From: JBBQXK01 sp038251625 | GTDB lineage: Bacteria > Pseudomonadota > Alphaproteobacteria > Rhodobacterales > Rhodobacteraceae | DNA length: 5,669 nt | Assembly: GCA_038251625.1 (NCBI GenBank) | Contig: JBBSBE010000198.1 | Span: 1-5,669, forward strand | Direction of reading: 5' to 3' | Shown: positions 5,608-5,669 of the stretch, one piece after another | Layout of the letters: every line of letters begins with the position of its first letter | How positions within the stretch are numbered: the stretch's first letter is position 1 | The notes under the pieces: generated by a model | Seen by the model: only the letters and a program-made list of their open reading frames with translations | What the model was told of the DNA's origin: nothing | Databases searched by the model: none | Program-made: the position numbers and the translations under genes

Positions 5608-5669
5608 GGCGGGCTAAACCCCCCCCCACGCCCCCCCCCCCCAACACCCCCCCGGGGCCGAACCCCGAG
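5608..5669. repeat. Poly-C tracts with flanking GC-rich hairpin motifs
   Basis: After a second GGCGGG (5608-5613), whose partner arm would fall in the following C-run, come three C-homopolymers: 9 (5619-5627), 12 (5631-5642) and 7 (5647-5653). A last small inverted repeat CGGGG-CCGAA-CCCCG (5653-5667) reaches the window edge. No reading frame here looks like protein. Long C-runs are slippage-prone, both in the cell and in sequencing. Confidence 0.6.

Noticed and set aside
5048..5647. Minus-strand open frames opposite the antitoxin gene
   Set aside because: They have shadow composition, no initiation signals, and overlap a clear HTH gene.

Overview
The window looks like chromosomal DNA of a GC-rich alphaproteobacterium, most likely of the Rhodobacteraceae/Roseobacter type. 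The grounds are strong C/G third-position bias, a LepA with alphaproteobacterial character, a small secreted four-cysteine protein of a kind I associate with that family, and a Tat-exported protein paired with a PiuC-type hydroxylase. This placement is by recognition only; no search was run.

Left part (1-2400). A gene fragment enters from the left on the + strand and ends at 105. It resembles the C-terminal tail of a periplasmic copper chaperone (PCu(A)C type). Facing it is a tight minus-strand cluster, read from right to left: a Tat-signal alanine-rich periplasmic protein (start reassigned to 2297), a PiuC/YbiX-type Fe(II)/2-oxoglutarate hydroxylase (863-1510, only 7 bp downstream), a small GTG-started ORF (484-816), and a small secreted four-cysteine protein (115-420). 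The GTG ORF looks like a DUF4157 (eCIS-core/zincin-like) domain whose HExxH motif has become QGISR. A candidate promoter lies at 2341-2370. The Tat protein and hydroxylase probably work in iron or metal homeostasis; this is inferred from the hydroxylase family.

Middle (2381-4631). Minus-strand positions 2381-2761 hold a broken sulfotransferase remnant: the N-terminal PAPS-binding KSGTTW motif and a PWIDI block survive, then similarity stops. Divergent from it is an intact, full-length lepA (elongation factor 4) on the + strand. Its last roughly 180 bases use clearly different synonymous codons from the rest of the gene.

Right part (4632-5669). Base composition drops abruptly. A two-gene module in toxin-first order encodes a DUF4258 protein and an MqsA-like helix-turn-helix protein, preceded by a palindromic candidate operator. 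This is a probable type II toxin-antitoxin system, likely acquired horizontally and lodged behind lepA. After it comes a nested hairpin followed by three C-homopolymer tracts and two more GC-rich hairpin-like elements up to the window edge.

The most interesting items are the motif-less DUF4157-like ORF, the toxin-antitoxin module with its operator, the sulfotransferase fossil, and the hairpin/poly-C tail. I see no CRISPR array, tRNA, rRNA or insertion sequence.
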